This document shows, one piece after another, positions 5,889 through 5,928 of a DNA stretch of 5,928 nucleotides. Within the stretch, counting starts at the first letter, position 1, and each line of letters starts with the position of its first letter. The translations under genes were made by a program, and so were the position numbers. The DNA comes from Campylobacterales bacterium. GTDB taxonomy: Bacteria; Campylobacterota; Campylobacteria; Campylobacterales; QNZT01. Location: assembly GCA_027081495.1 (NCBI GenBank), contig JALWKJ010000073.1:1-5928 (forward strand), in the 5' to 3' direction. The notes below the pieces were generated by a model. The model saw only the letters and a program-made list of their open reading frames with translations. It was not told the origin of the DNA and searched no databases.

Positions 5889-5894
5889 CTCCTT
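5889..5894 (-). promoter_or_regulatory. Strong ribosome binding site of the leader peptide
   Basis: The minus strand carries AAGGAG (5894 to 5889) within AAAAGGAGCGG, 3 nt from the first and 6 nt from the second of two consecutive ATG codons. It is a better Shine-Dalgarno sequence than the AAAGAGAG of leuA itself, which argues that the short frame is really translated. Confidence 0.75.
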
Positions 5895-5913
5895 TTGTAG
5901 TTTTTTCGTAGTT

Positions 5914-5927
5914 TACAATAAATGATA
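5914..5927 (-). promoter_or_regulatory. Possible -10 region of the leuA transcript
   Basis: On the minus strand TATCAT (5927 to 5922, one mismatch to TATAAT) and TATTGT (5919 to 5914) both precede the leader peptide by a plausible distance. The -35 region lies outside the window, so neither can be tested further, and the promoter could be farther upstream. Confidence 0.25.
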
Positions 5928-5928
5928 A

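Overview
The window looks like chromosomal DNA of a flagellated member of the Campylobacterota (Epsilonproteobacteria). The evidence is a moderately AT-rich sequence with heavy use of ATA (Ile) and AGA (Arg) codons, tight gene packing, and a flaG-fliD-fliS-(fliT-like) block in the order known from Campylobacter and Helicobacter. FliD is short (447 residues), unlike the 640-690 residue proteins of C. jejuni and H. pylori. This hints at a free-living or environmental lineage rather than those pathogens, but the genus is an inference.

Layout. Positions 1-912, minus strand: a two-gene unit with a small protein resembling a degenerate response-regulator receiver domain (562-912), followed after 1 bp by rsmD, a 16S rRNA methyltransferase whose 3' end meets the window edge (560 to 1). 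Positions 913-1070: divergent promoter region. Positions 1071-3432, plus strand: flaG, fliD, fliS and a FliT-like gene that starts at TTG inside the end of fliS. Positions 3411-3446: a long inverted repeat covering the converging stop codons of the FliT-like gene and the next minus-strand gene. Positions 3429-5716, minus strand: leuA (2-isopropylmalate synthase, long LeuA2 form) followed after 8 bp by a TRIC/UPF0126-type membrane protein. Positions 5717-5928: the leuA leader, holding a short leucine-rich open reading frame (5808-5882) with the best ribosome binding site in the window, and a hairpin between it and leuA.

How the genes work together. The flagellar block supplies the filament cap (FliD), the flagellin chaperone (FliS), a filament-length or late-assembly factor (FlaG) and a small helical putative chaperone (FliT-like), so it is a late-assembly filament module. 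The leuA unit makes the first committed step of leucine synthesis. Its leader encodes a peptide ending PLLLLLFLA, which strongly suggests control by ribosome stalling on leucine codons. No intrinsic terminator is visible between this peptide and leuA, while the Leu-codon run is complementary to the weak leuA Shine-Dalgarno sequence. Translational rather than transcriptional attenuation is therefore the favoured model. This leader is the most notable unannotated element here. I saw no mobile elements, CRISPR arrays, tRNA or rRNA genes.
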